A stretch of 64,000 nucleotides of DNA, from assembly GCF_014697025.1 (NCBI RefSeq), contig NZ_JACJRC010000005.1, positions 153,862 through 217,861 on the forward strand, written 5' to 3'. Shown in pieces: positions 27,008 to 38,167 of this stretch. The first letter of the stretch is position 1; every line of letters begins with the position of its first letter. The position numbers and the translations under genes were made by a program. The notes under the pieces are model-generated. The model saw nothing but the letters and a program-made list of their open reading frames with translations, was not told the DNA's origin and did no database searches. Source of the stretch: Alkalinema sp. FACHB-956. GTDB lineage: Bacteria > Cyanobacteriota > Cyanobacteriia > Leptolyngbyales > Leptolyngbyaceae.

Positions 27008-27319
27008 TCAAGGTTCAAAGGATTTGGAAGAATGGGGCAGTCCACAAAGGCCATGGATCCCGATCGTAACCATTGTCCAACCCAGCAAAACTCCCACCCC
27101 TTCAGCAAAGCAATTGATGCGATGGCGATCTTCAGCAGCCTTGGCAAGCAATACCTGCTGAACGGTAGGCTTACCATCCGCGATCGTGGAAAGGCGAGTG
27201 ACTGCCCGATCTAATTCCTGCCAATCCAGCAATAGATTGTGGGCGCTATACCCGGTTAAACCCAATCCTGGGGCGATCGTGGTTGTGCAGATGAGAGCAA
27301 TGCGTATGATAGGGTTCAT
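27008..27319 (-). CDS. Small membrane protein inside the sulfolipid operon
   Basis: 103 residues. A hydrophobic N-terminal segment (IIRIALICTTTIAPGLGL), a charged helical middle (ELDRAVTRLSTIADGKPTV, AKAAEDRHRINC) and a second hydrophobic segment (GVGVLLGWTMVTIGIHGL) suggest two membrane spans with a loop of ~50 residues. It sits 70 nt after sqdB and 9 nt before sqdX. This tight placement is the best evidence that it is a real gene with a role in, or near, sulfolipid synthesis. No known domain recognised. Confidence 0.7.
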   Translation of the reverse strand: MNPIIRIALICTTTIAPGLGLTGYSAHNLLLDWQELDRAVTRLSTIADGKPTVQQVLLAKAAEDRHRINCFAEGVGVLLGWTMVTIGIHGLCGLPHSSKSFEP

Positions 27320-27389
27320 CGGATTTGGGATAGCTACAACGACCGAAGGGTCATGCTCAATAGCTACCCCATCAATCCAGTGAACTCCG

Positions 27390-28574
<1,185 letters not shown>

Positions 28575-28813
28575 CTACCAGGTTTGGGGATCTTTAGCCA
28601 TGGCAAATGAGGGGGAAAACTCAGGAAAAAAACGGATCTCAAAAAAGGGGTAAAGGTCAATTTAAGAGGGTTAAGAAACCCTCTAACCACGGTTTAAAAA
28701 TTCCTCGTTTTAAGAGGTTTGAAGGATAGATTATCCAGCCTCATCGATCGAGAGTACGACCAGGAAAACGCGAACGGATAAACGCAGATACCAACACAGA
28801 TACAGCTACCAAG

Positions 28814-28845
28814 ACTTGTCTAACAAAGAACTTGTCTAACACAAG
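28814..28845. repeat. 16-bp tandem duplication
   Basis: ACTTGTCTAACAAAGA then ACTTGTCTAACACAAG (3 mismatches at the end). Confidence 0.8.
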
Positions 28846-28989
28846 GTGGGGAACTCCGCCAAGCGCCGATTCACCAGCAGATTACTGTACATCGAATTCA
28901 CTCGAAAATTCACTCACCAACGAGATTTTGGCACTGAGCCATCCCCTATCATTTTGCACATCACTGTTGCTTACAGAAAAGGGTGATGA

Positions 28990-29034
28990 CAGAAAAGGCA
29001 TTGAAGTCTAATCAAAAAATTAGATTCCAATGCC
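28990..29034 (-). terminator. rnj terminator
   Basis: Minus strand GGCATTGGAATCTAA, loop TTTTTTGA, TTAGACTTCAATGCC, then TTTTCTG: about 15 bp with minor mismatches. It is 109 nt after the rnj stop. Confidence 0.75.
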
Positions 29035-29142
29035 CTAAAACATAATCTTGGCTAATCCAAACCTCGCAAACTGGACTCAAGGCAGCCCAGTAATCGTGAA
29101 CCTTTCACCCAGGTTAGCCTTGCATCGAGGTCAGCCTGTTCC

Positions 29143-30927
29143 CTAAGAAGCAACTTTGGCGGTGACCCGTTGGCGAGTCGCTCGAGTTTTGGTGGGAGCC
29201 CCGATCGGATCATCCTGGGGGGTATCGGGCGTTTGCATCAAGAAGACGAGCAACGGACTGCTTTGGACTTCACGACGTAGGGTTCGCTGGACTTCCCGTT
29301 CGACGTGGTATTGCAAGCCCACCCAGTCAATATCCAATTTGCCCCCGTCCTTAATGGGTCGAGCATACTCACTCCAGCGATCGCCCAGAACATGCTCGAT
29401 GCTGTTTTGGATTTTAGCCTGTAAAATTTCGCGGCTTAAGGTGGTGACCACACCCCGTAGGTGGACTTCCGGCTTGGTCATCAGTTTGCCGTTCCAATTG
29501 ACGGTAGCCGCCACGGTGACCACACCATCCCCTGCCAAGTGTTGCCGCTCCTTCAAAACTTTGTCATCGACAACACCCGATCGAGAGGTATCCATTAACT
29601 CAATCCCCGCTGGTACCCGATCGCCCTTACGAATGGCATCCTTGGTCAGTTCAACAGTATCACCGTTATCAATGATGACCATATTTTCCGCAGGTATCCC
29701 CATGGACTGTGCCGTTTGGGAGTGCTTGACCAACATCCGGTGCTCACCATGGACGGGTAGGAAAAAGCGGGGCTTGGTCAGGGCTAACATCAGTTTTTGG
29801 TCTTCTTGGCAGGCGTGGCCGGAAACGTGGATTCCCGCCTCTTTTCCGTAAACCACCTTGGCACCCTGCATCATCAGCTTGTCGATCGTATTGACCACGG
29901 CGATCGTGTTACCCGGAATCGGATTCGCTGAGAAAACAACGGTATCGCCTTGCCGCACTTTAATTTGGCGGTGTTCCTGATTGGCGATTCGGGTTAGGGC
30001 AGACATGGGTTCGCCCTGGGAGCCCGTGGTTAAAATCACCAGTTTGTTATCAGGCATTTTGGAGGCCATATTCAGCGGCACCAAGGTATCATCCTTGCAC
30101 TTGATATACCCCAAGGTGCGGGCATGGGCAATCACGTTCAACATCGATCGCCCTAAGACTGCCACCGATCGGCCATACTTCTCCGCCAACTCCAAAATCA
30201 TGTTGACGCGGTGAACGGAAGACGCAAAGGTCGTAATGATCAACCGTCCCTGGGCTTGCATGTAGACTTTTTCCAAGTTCGGGAATACCGCCCGTTCCGA
30301 AGGTGTAAACCCTGGGACTTCTGAGTTGGTTGAGTCGCTAATTAAGCAATGCACACCCTTTTCACCATACTCAGCCAACCGTTGCAGATCGAAGCATTCC
30401 CCATCCACAGGGGTGTGATCGAACTTGAAGTCACCCGTGTGAATCACCACCCCCACGGGCGTGTGCAGGGCGATGGAGAAACTATCCGCAATGGAATGGG
30501 TATTCCGAATGAATTCCACTAAGAAGTACGATCCAATTCGGATGAAATCCCGAGGACCCACAGGACGCAGTTCGGTGCGATCGGCTACGCCCGCTTCCTG
30601 TAACTTCCCTTCTAGCAGGGCGAGGGCGAGCCGAGGCCCGTACATGACAGGGATATTAATTTGTTTGAGGTGAAAGGGAATCCCCCCAATGTGGTCTTCG
30701 TGGCCGTGGGTAATAATCATTCCCTTGATCTTGTGCTGATTTTCCCGCAGATAAGTCATATCAGGCAGCACAATATTGACCCCGTGCATTCCATCGGTTG
30801 GGAAGGCCAACCCGGCATCTAGGAGTAAAATTTCATCTCCGTATTCAAAGACGCAGGTGTTTTTGCCAATTTCGTGCAAACCACCGAGGGGAATCACTTT
30901 GAGGACTTCTTCGTTCGTTTTAGACAT
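29143..30927 (-). CDS. rnj: Ribonuclease J
   Basis: 594 residues. RNase J is a 5'-3' exo- and endoribonuclease central to RNA turnover in cyanobacteria. The metallo-beta-lactamase metal site is IITHGHEDHIGGIPF (about residue 74), followed by VIHTGDFKFD and the beta-CASP domain with TTFASSVHRVNMILE and LTTGSQGEPMSALTR. PVHGEHRMLVKH is the third metal motif. The C-terminal domain is complete, and the last 20 residues are basic (TKTRATRQRVTAK). It follows dapA on the same strand, an arrangement common in cyanobacteria. Confidence 0.97.
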   Translation of the reverse strand: MSKTNEEVLKVIPLGGLHEIGKNTCVFEYGDEILLLDAGLAFPTDGMHGVNIVLPDMTYLRENQHKIKGMIITHGHEDHIGGIPFHLKQINIPVMYGPRLALALLEGKLQEAGVADRTELRPVGPRDFIRIGSYFLVEFIRNTHSIADSFSIALHTPVGVVIHTGDFKFDHTPVDGECFDLQRLAEYGEKGVHCLISDSTNSEVPGFTPSERAVFPNLEKVYMQAQGRLIITTFASSVHRVNMILELAEKYGRSVAVLGRSMLNVIAHARTLGYIKCKDDTLVPLNMASKMPDNKLVILTTGSQGEPMSALTRIANQEHRQIKVRQGDTVVFSANPIPGNTIAVVNTIDKLMMQGAKVVYGKEAGIHVSGHACQEDQKLMLALTKPRFFLPVHGEHRMLVKHSQTAQSMGIPAENMVIIDNGDTVELTKDAIRKGDRVPAGIELMDTSRSGVVDDKVLKERQHLAGDGVVTVAATVNWNGKLMTKPEVHLRGVVTTLSREILQAKIQNSIEHVLGDRWSEYARPIKDGGKLDIDWVGLQYHVEREVQRTLRREVQSSPLLVFLMQTPDTPQDDPIGAPTKTRATRQRVTAKVAS

Positions 30928-31457
30928 GGATTTTGGGTTGTTCAGTACAGTAAAAAATTAGAAATATGAAACTTTAGAGTGAGCATCCACTGAGAACGAG
31001 CATTCACCATGGTGCTGGGAGAAGGCAGATCTGAGGCTGTTGGCTCAGAGATTGCGCCCACCGTTATCGAGGCTCATCGGCGCAGTCTCAAGCCGTCTGG
31101 CTCCCCATCCTGGCAAATGGTTGAACGAGGGAAGCCATCAGCCTGAATGCAGAGGAGGCTGAACCCAACGATCTAACCTGTCGGTCGCAAAGGAATCGCA
31201 TGATAGGAATTCGGGGTGTTCAAGCAGTGATAGGACATAAGGACGATCGTGAAATTAGGCATAAGCAAGTGAGATTCGGTGACTGTTTTGCAGACATTGA
31301 CTGTTTTGCAGACATTCATCGGCAAGTTATTCAATTGTCAAAACTTTTTCCACCAGAGCTTGAATGGGTTCAATGCGGGTTCGTTTCTCATCCGCCAGCA
31401 TTGGTGGATTGATTATTCAAGGTTGAGAGGTCACCGTCATGGAGCGGTAGCCATCCC
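30928..31457. other. Intergenic region between dapA and rnj
   Basis: 530 bp, unusually long for genes commonly adjacent. It holds a perfect 18-bp tandem duplication (31280-31315). A 70-codon ORF at 31200 contains the duplication and is not credible. Confidence 0.5.
31280..31315. repeat. 18-bp perfect tandem duplication
   Basis: TGACTGTTTTGCAGACAT twice head to tail. Confidence 0.95.
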
Positions 31458-32342
31458 TTAGAGAAGATGCAGATCATGCAGCACTTGTTTTAACTCTGTA
31501 ACGAGTGACTCAGGAGCTTCACCCAAGGGGAGACGACAGGATCCTACTTCCCAGCCCATTAATCGCATGGCAGCTTTCACAAGGATTGGATTCGTGGTTA
31601 GAAAGAGGGCTTTACATAGCGGTAAAAGCTGAATATGCAAGTCTCTTGCCACCGTAGTGTTGCCTCGCTCAAATGCTTGGATCATTTGTTGCAACTGATT
31701 ACCCGCGACATGACTGGCCACACTAACTACTCCGCATCCCCCCACTGCCAAAATCGGCAACGTGAGCGAATCATCCCCGGAGTAAATCAAAAACTCTGGG
31801 GGAGTTAACCGCCGAACTTGACTAACTTGATCAAGATTCCCACTTGCCTCCTTTATAGCAACAATATTGGAAATTTCGGCTAGACGGGCCACAGTTTCCG
31901 GCAACAAATTTTGACTGGTACGTCCTGGAACGTTGTACAGCATGATGGGCAAGTCTGGAGCCGCCTCAGCGATCGCTCGAAAATGCTGATACAACCCATC
32001 CTGTGGGGGCTTGTTGTAGTAGGGAACCACTTGCAGCGATCCATCCAACCCCAAGGCTTGGGCTTTTTGGGTAGCCGCGATCGCCTCCTGCGTGGAGTTG
32101 GATCCCGTGCCTGCCATGACCTTAGCTTTACCGGCCACTGCAGATTGAATCACTCGAAATAGCTCGAACTCCTCATCCCAACTCAAGGTCGGGGATTCCC
32201 CCGTCGTTCCGCAGACAACTAGCGTGTCACTACCGTTGTCCGCTAGATGGATTGCGAGTTTCTCTGCGATCGCATAATCGACCCGCCCCTCTGTATCAAA
32301 GGGGGTAATCATTGCTGTCAAGATCCGTCCAAAATTCACCAC
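31458..32342 (-). CDS. dapA: 4-hydroxy-tetrahydrodipicolinate synthase
   Basis: 294 residues. It condenses pyruvate with aspartate semialdehyde, the first committed step of lysine/diaminopimelate synthesis. The pyruvate-binding [11 protein letters not shown] motif is at about residue 45, the conserved Tyr is in [13 protein letters not shown] and the Schiff-base Lys is in [13 protein letters not shown] (about residue 162). A TIM barrel with full-length C-terminal helices. Upstream on the same strand is asd, which provides its substrate. Confidence 0.97.
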   Translation of the reverse strand: MVNFGRILTAMITPFDTEGRVDYAIAEKLAIHLADNGSDTLVVCGTTGESPTLSWDEEFELFRVIQSAVAGKAKVMAGTGSNSTQEAIAATQKAQALGLDGSLQVVPYYNKPPQDGLYQHFRAIAEAAPDLPIMLYNVPGRTSQNLLPETVARLAEISNIVAIKEASGNLDQVSQVRRLTPPEFLIYSGDDSLTLPILAVGGCGVVSVASHVAGNQLQQMIQAFERGNTTVARDLHIQLLPLCKALFLTTNPILVKAAMRLMGWEVGSCRLPLGEAPESLVTELKQVLHDLHLL

Positions 32343-32360
32343 ACCCGAATTTCACTCCTT

Positions 32361-32402
32361 GTTATTTGCCGTGAGTTATTTGCCGTGAGTTATTTGCCGT
32401 GA
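32361..32402. repeat. 14-bp perfect repeat, three copies
   Basis: GTTATTTGCCGTGA three times, then GTT. It begins 18 bp upstream of the dapA start, so it lies in the dapA leader and could affect its expression. Confidence 0.95.
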
Positions 32403-32556
32403 GTTCCCTACAGTCATCCTAGGGGGATGCATCCATGGAGCCTTGGCCCCTTTCAAAAACAACCCGCAGTCTGACCTAATCCAGCCCTTAGGTCATTCAT
32501 CAATGAGGTCTCTGCATTAATCCTGACAAAATTTGCCATTGAGTCCACTTGTCCCC

Positions 32557-33591
32557 TTAAGCAGCAACAGCCGGTTTCAACCAACTTTTCTCCACGAGCA
32601 ACTCGGCAATTTGCACGGCATTGAGGGCGGCACCTTTGCGAATTTGATCCCCGCAGAGCCATACTTCTAAACCATTTGGATTGGAAATGTCCTGACGAAT
32701 CCGGCCAACAAGGACATCATCTTTCCCACTAGCATCCATCGGCATCGGGAAATAATTCTTCTCCCAGTCTTCTACCAGTTCAACTCCGGGAGCCTGACGG
32801 ACTAATTCGCGGGCTTTTTCCACATCGAAGGGGCGATCGAACTCCAGGTTCAGTGCCTCAGAGTGGGCACGGAGCACCGGAACTCGCACACAGGTCGCTG
32901 TAATCCGCAGGTCAGACGCACCAAAGATTTTGCGGGTCTCGTTGACCATTTTCATTTCTTCTTCGCAGTAGCCGTTGTCGCCCAACTTTGAGTTATGGGG
33001 GAACAAATTGAAGGCTAAGGGGTAAGGCAAAATTTCTGGGGTGGGAGTTTCTCCATTAAGGATAGCCTGGGATTGGACTCTAACCTCTTCCATGGCCCGC
33101 GCGCCCGCACCACTCGCGGACTGGTAGGTGGCTGCAACAATCCGCCGGATGGGCTGCACCTGATGGAGGGGGTAAATCGCCACGGACATGAGAATCGTGG
33201 TGCAGTTGGGGTTAGCAATCACGCCCCTGTGGTTCCTAGCCGCCTCAGGATTCACCTCCGGCACAACTAAAGGAATCTCGGGTACCATGCGAAAGGCACT
33301 GGAATTGTCGATCATGACTGCGCCTGCTTCGACAATGCGATCGACCCAAGCTTTGGAAATGGAAGCCCCGGCAGAGGCAAGAACAATGTCAACTCCCTTA
33401 AAGGAGTCCTCATTGACGGCTTCAACTAAAATATTTTGACCTTGAAAAGGTAAAGTCACTCCTGCAGAGCGGGGAGATGCCAGCAATTTTAATTCCGAGA
33501 TGGGAAACTGCCGCTCCTCCAACAGGGCCAGAAGCTCTGTTCCCACTGCACCTGTCGCGCCTAGGATGGCGACGCGATACGACTGACTCAA
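32557..33591 (-). CDS. asd: Aspartate-semialdehyde dehydrogenase
   Basis: 344 residues. It reduces aspartyl phosphate to aspartate semialdehyde for lysine, threonine and methionine. The NADP motif is AILGATGAVGTELL, the catalytic Cys is in IANPNCTTILMSVAI (about residue 130) and the His is in PVLRAHSEALNLEF. A full-length bacterial enzyme. Divergent from tig; the first gene of the asd-dapA-rnj series. Confidence 0.97.
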   Translation of the reverse strand: MSQSYRVAILGATGAVGTELLALLEERQFPISELKLLASPRSAGVTLPFQGQNILVEAVNEDSFKGVDIVLASAGASISKAWVDRIVEAGAVMIDNSSAFRMVPEIPLVVPEVNPEAARNHRGVIANPNCTTILMSVAIYPLHQVQPIRRIVAATYQSASGAGARAMEEVRVQSQAILNGETPTPEILPYPLAFNLFPHNSKLGDNGYCEEEMKMVNETRKIFGASDLRITATCVRVPVLRAHSEALNLEFDRPFDVEKARELVRQAPGVELVEDWEKNYFPMPMDASGKDDVLVGRIRQDISNPNGLEVWLCGDQIRKGAALNAVQIAELLVEKSWLKPAVAA

Positions 33592-33679
33592 ACCGAACCT
33601 CCTACAATCGAACCGTTTCTAGGGAAAACTTTTAATCTCAAACCCTGACTATTAATCTCAAAAATAGTGAGGAATCTCA

Positions 33680-33711
33680 AAAATCCAGTGAGTCTAAAAT
33701 CCAGTGAGCCT
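33680..33711. repeat. 16-bp tandem duplication
   Basis: AAAATCCAGTGAGTCT then AAAATCCAGTGAGCCT (1 mismatch), in the asd leader. Confidence 0.9.
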
Positions 33712-34020
33712 AGAATCAACTGATTACAATCTTGACCCAAGCCCTTCTTACCGAATATTACCAATCTAATTACTGACTCTAAAAAATAATTGAACAACTG
33801 ACCTCAAGGGGAAATCTCTATACTCCTTAAGTTTTGCGATCGTCCTTAACATAAGCCTCCCGAGGAGAGTTTCACAGGACCGCATCGGATCATTATCAAG
33901 AATTGCACGACCAAAGGACTCCCTCACGAGATTCATTCTTGCCCCTTACTTGATACCTCTTTCAGGTGCAGCCAGTTCTTCTCCTCAGCTCTTTTCCAAT
34001 GCTCAGGTATTGCTCTAATG

Positions 34021-34052
34021 CTTCAGAAACCCATAGCTTCAGGAACCCATAG
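34021..34052. repeat. 16-bp tandem duplication
   Basis: CTTCAGAAACCCATAG then CTTCAGGAACCCATAG (1 mismatch). Confidence 0.9.
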
Positions 34053-34281
34053 GTTGAACTTCCAGCAATGTGAAGTTAAAAGCTCCTAGGCCAGTAATTA
34101 TACTTACTATTCAATTGAGTTTTCTGAATTCTATCGAACTTTCCGGATCACCCAGCACAAATTTTGTGATCGATTTCGAATTAATTTGTCGCAAAAATCC
34201 ACAGAGTAAGTGAACGATCGCGCACACCAATGAGTTAGTATAGCTTACTGCGAAGCAGTGAATCTAGAGTTTTTACACGCG

Positions 34282-35682
34282 ATGAAAGTAACCCAGGAAA
34301 AGCTACCCGCCAGCCAAATTGGCTTGGAGATTGAGATCCCGGCGGAAATGACCAAGAAAGCCTACGAGGCGACCATTCAAAAGTTCATGCGCCAAGCCAA
34401 TATCCCTGGGTTCCGCAAAGGCAAGGTTCCCCGGCAGGTGGTGCTTCAGCGGTTTGGGGCTATGGGAATTAAAGCCACGGCCTTAGAAGATTTGATTGAT
34501 ACTGCTTTGAAGGATGCCCTCAAGCAGGAAAAAATTGATTCGCTGGGGAATTTCCAACTCAAGTCTGACTTCACAGGGTTGGTGGAAAGCTATGAACCTG
34601 GTACTCCGCTGACCTTTAAAGCCTCAGTAGACGTACAGCCCGAAGTAACCCTGAAGCAATATACCGGCTTGACCGTACAGGCGGAAGAAATTAAGGCGGA
34701 TCCCGATCGGGTTGCAACCACCCTGGAAGGCTATCAAAAGCAACTGGCAACTTTGGTTCCCGTGGAAGATCGGGGGGCGCAACTGGGAGATGTGGCGGTG
34801 GTTGACTACCATGGTCGCTATACTCCTGATGCGGAGGGGGCTGAAGAAGTGGATGTCCCCGGTGGCAAAGCTGATAACTTCCAACTGGATATGGAAGAAG
34901 ATCGCTTTGTGCCCGGCTTTGTTGCAGGGCTGATCGGTATGAAAGTCGGCGAAACCAAAGAAGTAGAAGTTCAGTTTCCCGAAGATTACTTCAGCGAAGA
35001 ATTGCAGGGGCGGCCCGCGAAGTTTTCCATGACCTTGAAGGAACTCAAGGGACGGGAACTGCCGGAATTAGATGATGACTTCGCCAAAGAATTGAGCGAA
35101 GACGAATTTGAAACGATCGCGGCCCTGCGAGAAAATCTGGAAACTCGCTACCAAGAAGAGGCCGACGCCAAGACTAAGCAGAATAAAGAAACTGCACTGA
35201 TCAATGCCCTGCTGACTCAAGTTGAGGTGGATTTGCCGGAAACTCTGGTGGAGCGGGAACTCAATTACATGATCACGCAAACCGCCATGCAGCTTCAGCA
35301 ACAGGGAATGGATGTGCGGAAGCTGTTCAACGAAGACACGATCGCCATGCTGAAGGAGCGGTCCCGTGAAGAAGCCATCGATCGCCTGAAGCGCACCCTC
35401 GCCCTCGGCGAAGTGGCCAAGCAGCAAGAACTCAAAGTGGATGAGGCTGAACTCAACAGCAAGTTCAAAGAAACCATGGAAGCCTTACAAGGTCAGGATA
35501 TTGATCCCGATCGCCTCCGCTCAGTCCTATCAGAAGATTTGCTAAAGGAGCAAATCATTGCTTGGCTCGAAGCCAATAACACGGTTGAGTTAGTACCTGA
35601 AGGAACCTTAGAAAGTCAGGACGACGAGACCGCTGAAGATGATTCAGAGGCCATTGAGGTCGCTACCGAAGTCGTAGAATAG
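34282..35682 (+). CDS. tig: Trigger factor
   Basis: 466 residues from the ATG at 34282; the open frame reaches GTG 34258 without a ribosome site. Ribosome-bound chaperone and prolyl isomerase. The N-terminal ribosome-docking loop is IPGFRKGKVPRQV (about residue 41). The FKBP-type domain covers 160-240 (AVVDYHGRYTPD, FVPGFVAGLIGMKVGE). The helical C-terminal chaperone arms follow, ending in an acidic tail (QDDETAEDDSEAIE). clpP and clpX follow on the same strand, the usual order in bacteria. Confidence 0.96.
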   Translation: MKVTQEKLPASQIGLEIEIPAEMTKKAYEATIQKFMRQANIPGFRKGKVPRQVVLQRFGAMGIKATALEDLIDTALKDALKQEKIDSLGNFQLKSDFTGLVESYEPGTPLTFKASVDVQPEVTLKQYTGLTVQAEEIKADPDRVATTLEGYQKQLATLVPVEDRGAQLGDVAVVDYHGRYTPDAEGAEEVDVPGGKADNFQLDMEEDRFVPGFVAGLIGMKVGETKEVEVQFPEDYFSEELQGRPAKFSMTLKELKGRELPELDDDFAKELSEDEFETIAALRENLETRYQEEADAKTKQNKETALINALLTQVEVDLPETLVERELNYMITQTAMQLQQQGMDVRKLFNEDTIAMLKERSREEAIDRLKRTLALGEVAKQQELKVDEAELNSKFKETMEALQGQDIDPDRLRSVLSEDLLKEQIIAWLEANNTVELVPEGTLESQDDETAEDDSEAIEVATEVVE

Positions 35683-35693
35683 GTCAACCCTCG

Positions 35694-35731
35694 GACTGGA
35701 TAGAGATAAAGCTATCCAGTCTTAATCTTTT
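35694..35731 (+). terminator. tig terminator
   Basis: GACTGGATAG, loop AGATAAAG, CTATCCAGTC, then TTAATCTTTTGG. Perfect 10-bp stem, 11 nt after the tig stop, so clpP has its own promoter. Confidence 0.85.
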
Positions 35732-35883
35732 GGAGCAAAGATCAACTCCCACGGATTTGATCTTTCCGTAGATTTTCGGAAATCGCCAATGAATCCCTGG
35801 AAAACCCCGACAGACCTTGGCGACTTAAGGCATAATGTGAGCAAGAACGCTTAAAATCAAGGACTGCAACGGTTTAAACCGCT

Positions 35884-36567
35884 ATGGTGATCTCTCAATC
35901 CTCCGGCTACGGGCTTACGAGTACTTGTCGTCATGACGTGATTTCGGCGTCAACGGTTGTTCCCATGGTGGTTGAGCAGTCTGGACGAGGCGAACGCGCC
36001 TTCGATATCTACTCTCGGCTTTTACGGGAACGTATTATCTTTTTGGGAACGGATGTCAACGATACGATCGCGGACTCTATCATTGCCCAGATGCTCTTTT
36101 TGGAAGCTGAGGATCCGGATAAAGATATTCAGCTGTATATCAACTCTCCAGGTGGATCGATCACCGCTGGCATGGGGATTTACGATACCATGCAGCAAGT
36201 GCGCTGTGATGTAGCGACCATTTGTTTTGGATTAGCCGCCAGCATGGGTGCGTTTCTCCTGTCGGGAGGAACCAAGGGTAAGCGGATGTCGCTTCCGAGT
36301 TCCCGAATCATGATTCACCAGCCCCTAGGGGGTGCCCAGGGGCAAGCCGTAGACATTGAAATCATGGCCCGGGAAATCCTTTATCACAAAGATACTTTGA
36401 ATCGTTTGTTAGCGTCCCACACAGGACAGTCCCTAGAGCGAATTGCTGCTGATACGGAACGAGACTTCTTTATGTCTGCGGAAGAAGCACAGGAGTATGG
36501 CCTGATTGATAAGGTGATTTATCGCCAAGATCGTGTCGGGGCTGAATCTCTTGCTGTCGCTTCCTAA
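35884..36567 (+). CDS. clpP: ATP-dependent Clp protease proteolytic subunit
   Basis: 227 residues. Serine protease ring of the Clp system. The catalytic Ser is in [11 protein letters not shown] (Ser120), the His in [13 protein letters not shown] (His145) and the Asp in the [13 protein letters not shown] region. The first ~30 residues (before [17 protein letters not shown]) are an extension relative to E. coli ClpP and may include the propeptide. This is the copy paired with clpX, which begins 77 nt downstream, so it should form the ClpXP protease. Confidence 0.96.
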   Translation: MVISQSSGYGLTSTCRHDVISASTVVPMVVEQSGRGERAFDIYSRLLRERIIFLGTDVNDTIADSIIAQMLFLEAEDPDKDIQLYINSPGGSITAGMGIYDTMQQVRCDVATICFGLAASMGAFLLSGGTKGKRMSLPSSRIMIHQPLGGAQGQAVDIEIMAREILYHKDTLNRLLASHTGQSLERIAADTERDFFMSAEEAQEYGLIDKVIYRQDRVGAESLAVAS

Positions 36568-36644
36568 CTTTTAGCGTCTGTCCTGCCTAACCGTTGGTAT
36601 TGAGGCCCATTTCGAACCGATCGCTGCACGAGGTTTAAACGTCT

Positions 36645-37991
36645 ATGCCGCCGAAAAATTATGACTCCCATCTCAAATGCTCTTTCTGTGGCAAGTCCCA
36701 GGAGCAAGTGCGGAAGCTCATAGCAGGCCCCGGTGTTTACATTTGCGATGAGTGTGTGGATCTCTGCAATGAGATTCTGGATGAGGAGCTGTTTGACAGT
36801 GGTTCTACCCCCCAACCCGTGCCGCGTCGGGATCAACCTGCGGAAAAACGACGCACCCGGACGTCTCCCATTAGCCTAGGCCAAATTCCTAAGCCCCGGG
36901 AAATCAAGAAATATCTTGATGAGCACGTCGTGGGACAGGACGAGGCTAAGAAGGTGCTCTCGGTGGCTGTCTATAACCACTACAAGCGCCTGAGTTATGC
37001 CGAGTCGAAGGCTGAGGGGGGTAAGACTGAAGATTTGGTAGAGCTACAAAAGTCCAATATTTTGTTGATTGGCCCCACTGGGTCAGGCAAAACGCTCTTA
37101 GCTCAGACCTTAGCGGCAATTTTGGATGTGCCCTTCGCGGTCGCCGATGCTACCACACTGACGGAAGCAGGCTATGTCGGTGAGGATGTGGAAAACATTC
37201 TGTTGCGACTCTTACAAGTGGCAGACCTTGATGTGGAGGAAGCCCAACGCGGCATTATCTATATCGATGAGATCGATAAAATTGCCCGTAAGAGTGAAAA
37301 TCCTTCCATTACCCGTGACGTTTCTGGGGAAGGGGTACAGCAGGCATTGCTGAAAATGCTGGAGGGCACGATCGCCAACGTTCCGCCCCAAGGGGGACGG
37401 AAGCATCCCTATCAAGACTGTATCCAGATTGACACCAGCAATATTCTGTTTATCTGTGGTGGCGCATTTGTTGGACTGGAGAAAATTGTCGAACAGCGGA
37501 TTGGCAAAAAGTCCATGGGCTTTATCCAAACCACGGGCGAAAGCCTAAGCCGGGACAAGCGAACGGCGGATGTTCTGAAAAATATGGAAGCCGACGACAT
37601 TGTCAAATTTGGCATGATCCCGGAGTTTATTGGACGGATTCCCGTGTCGGCGACGCTGGATCCGCTAGATGAAGATGCGCTGGCCGCGATTCTGACGGAG
37701 CCGAAAAATGCTTTGGTGAAGCAGTATCAAAAGCTGATGAAAATGGACAATGTGCAGTTGGAGTTCCGATCGGATGCGGTTCGGGCGATCGCCCAGGAAG
37801 CCAACCGCCGCAAAACCGGCGCGCGCGCACTCCGCAGCATTGTGGAGGAACTGATGCTGGATATCATGTACGAGTTGCCATCCCGAAAGGATGTTTCGCG
37901 CTGTGTGATTACCCGCGACATGGTGGAAAAACGATCGACCGCTGAGTTACTCGTTCATCCCTCTTCCTTACCCAAACCCGAATCCGCTTAA
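36645..37991 (+). CDS. clpX: Clp protease ATP-binding subunit ClpX
   Basis: 448 residues. AAA+ unfoldase that feeds ClpP. The N-terminal zinc domain has four Cys in [14 protein letters not shown] and [11 protein letters not shown]. Walker A is [13 protein letters not shown], Walker [12 protein letters not shown], and the sensor-type [13 protein letters not shown] is present. A glycine-containing ClpP-docking loop is near the VQQRIGKKS region. The segment 60-80 is Pro/Arg-rich. The stop codon lies inside a 17-bp tandem duplication. Confidence 0.97.
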   Translation: MPPKNYDSHLKCSFCGKSQEQVRKLIAGPGVYICDECVDLCNEILDEELFDSGSTPQPVPRRDQPAEKRRTRTSPISLGQIPKPREIKKYLDEHVVGQDEAKKVLSVAVYNHYKRLSYAESKAEGGKTEDLVELQKSNILLIGPTGSGKTLLAQTLAAILDVPFAVADATTLTEAGYVGEDVENILLRLLQVADLDVEEAQRGIIYIDEIDKIARKSENPSITRDVSGEGVQQALLKMLEGTIANVPPQGGRKHPYQDCIQIDTSNILFICGGAFVGLEKIVEQRIGKKSMGFIQTTGESLSRDKRTADVLKNMEADDIVKFGMIPEFIGRIPVSATLDPLDEDALAAILTEPKNALVKQYQKLMKMDNVQLEFRSDAVRAIAQEANRRKTGARALRSIVEELMLDIMYELPSRKDVSRCVITRDMVEKRSTAELLVHPSSLPKPESA

Positions 37992-38019
37992 TTGCTGGCG
38001 AAGCTTAATTGCTGGCGAG
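37986..38019. repeat. 17-bp tandem duplication across the clpX stop codon
   Basis: GCTTAATTGCTGGCGAA then GCTTAATTGCTGGCGAG. The first copy contains the final Ala codon and the stop (37989-37991). Looser AAGTGAGCCAT/GTAAGCCAT words follow at 38046-38090. Confidence 0.92.
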
Positions 38020-38167
38020 ATTCCCAACTATGCTTCAGCAACAGAAGTGAGCCATGGGACGTAAGCCATCATGGGAAGTGAGCCATAGAAAGTTTACAAA
38101 TGAGTCCCTCGTTTTGAGTTCCTGGTAACTTGAAGACGGGGGATTTTTCGATCGAGGGTGCAGCTCC

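Larger units (their letters stand above)
33592..34281. other. Intergenic region between asd and tig
   Basis: 690 bp between divergent genes. It contains repeated TTAATCTCAAA words (33630-33680) and two 16-bp tandem duplications. Just before tig, ACTGC-GAA-GCAGT forms a small hairpin (34248-34260), with TATAGC at 34240 as a possible -10. No ORF. Confidence 0.5.
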
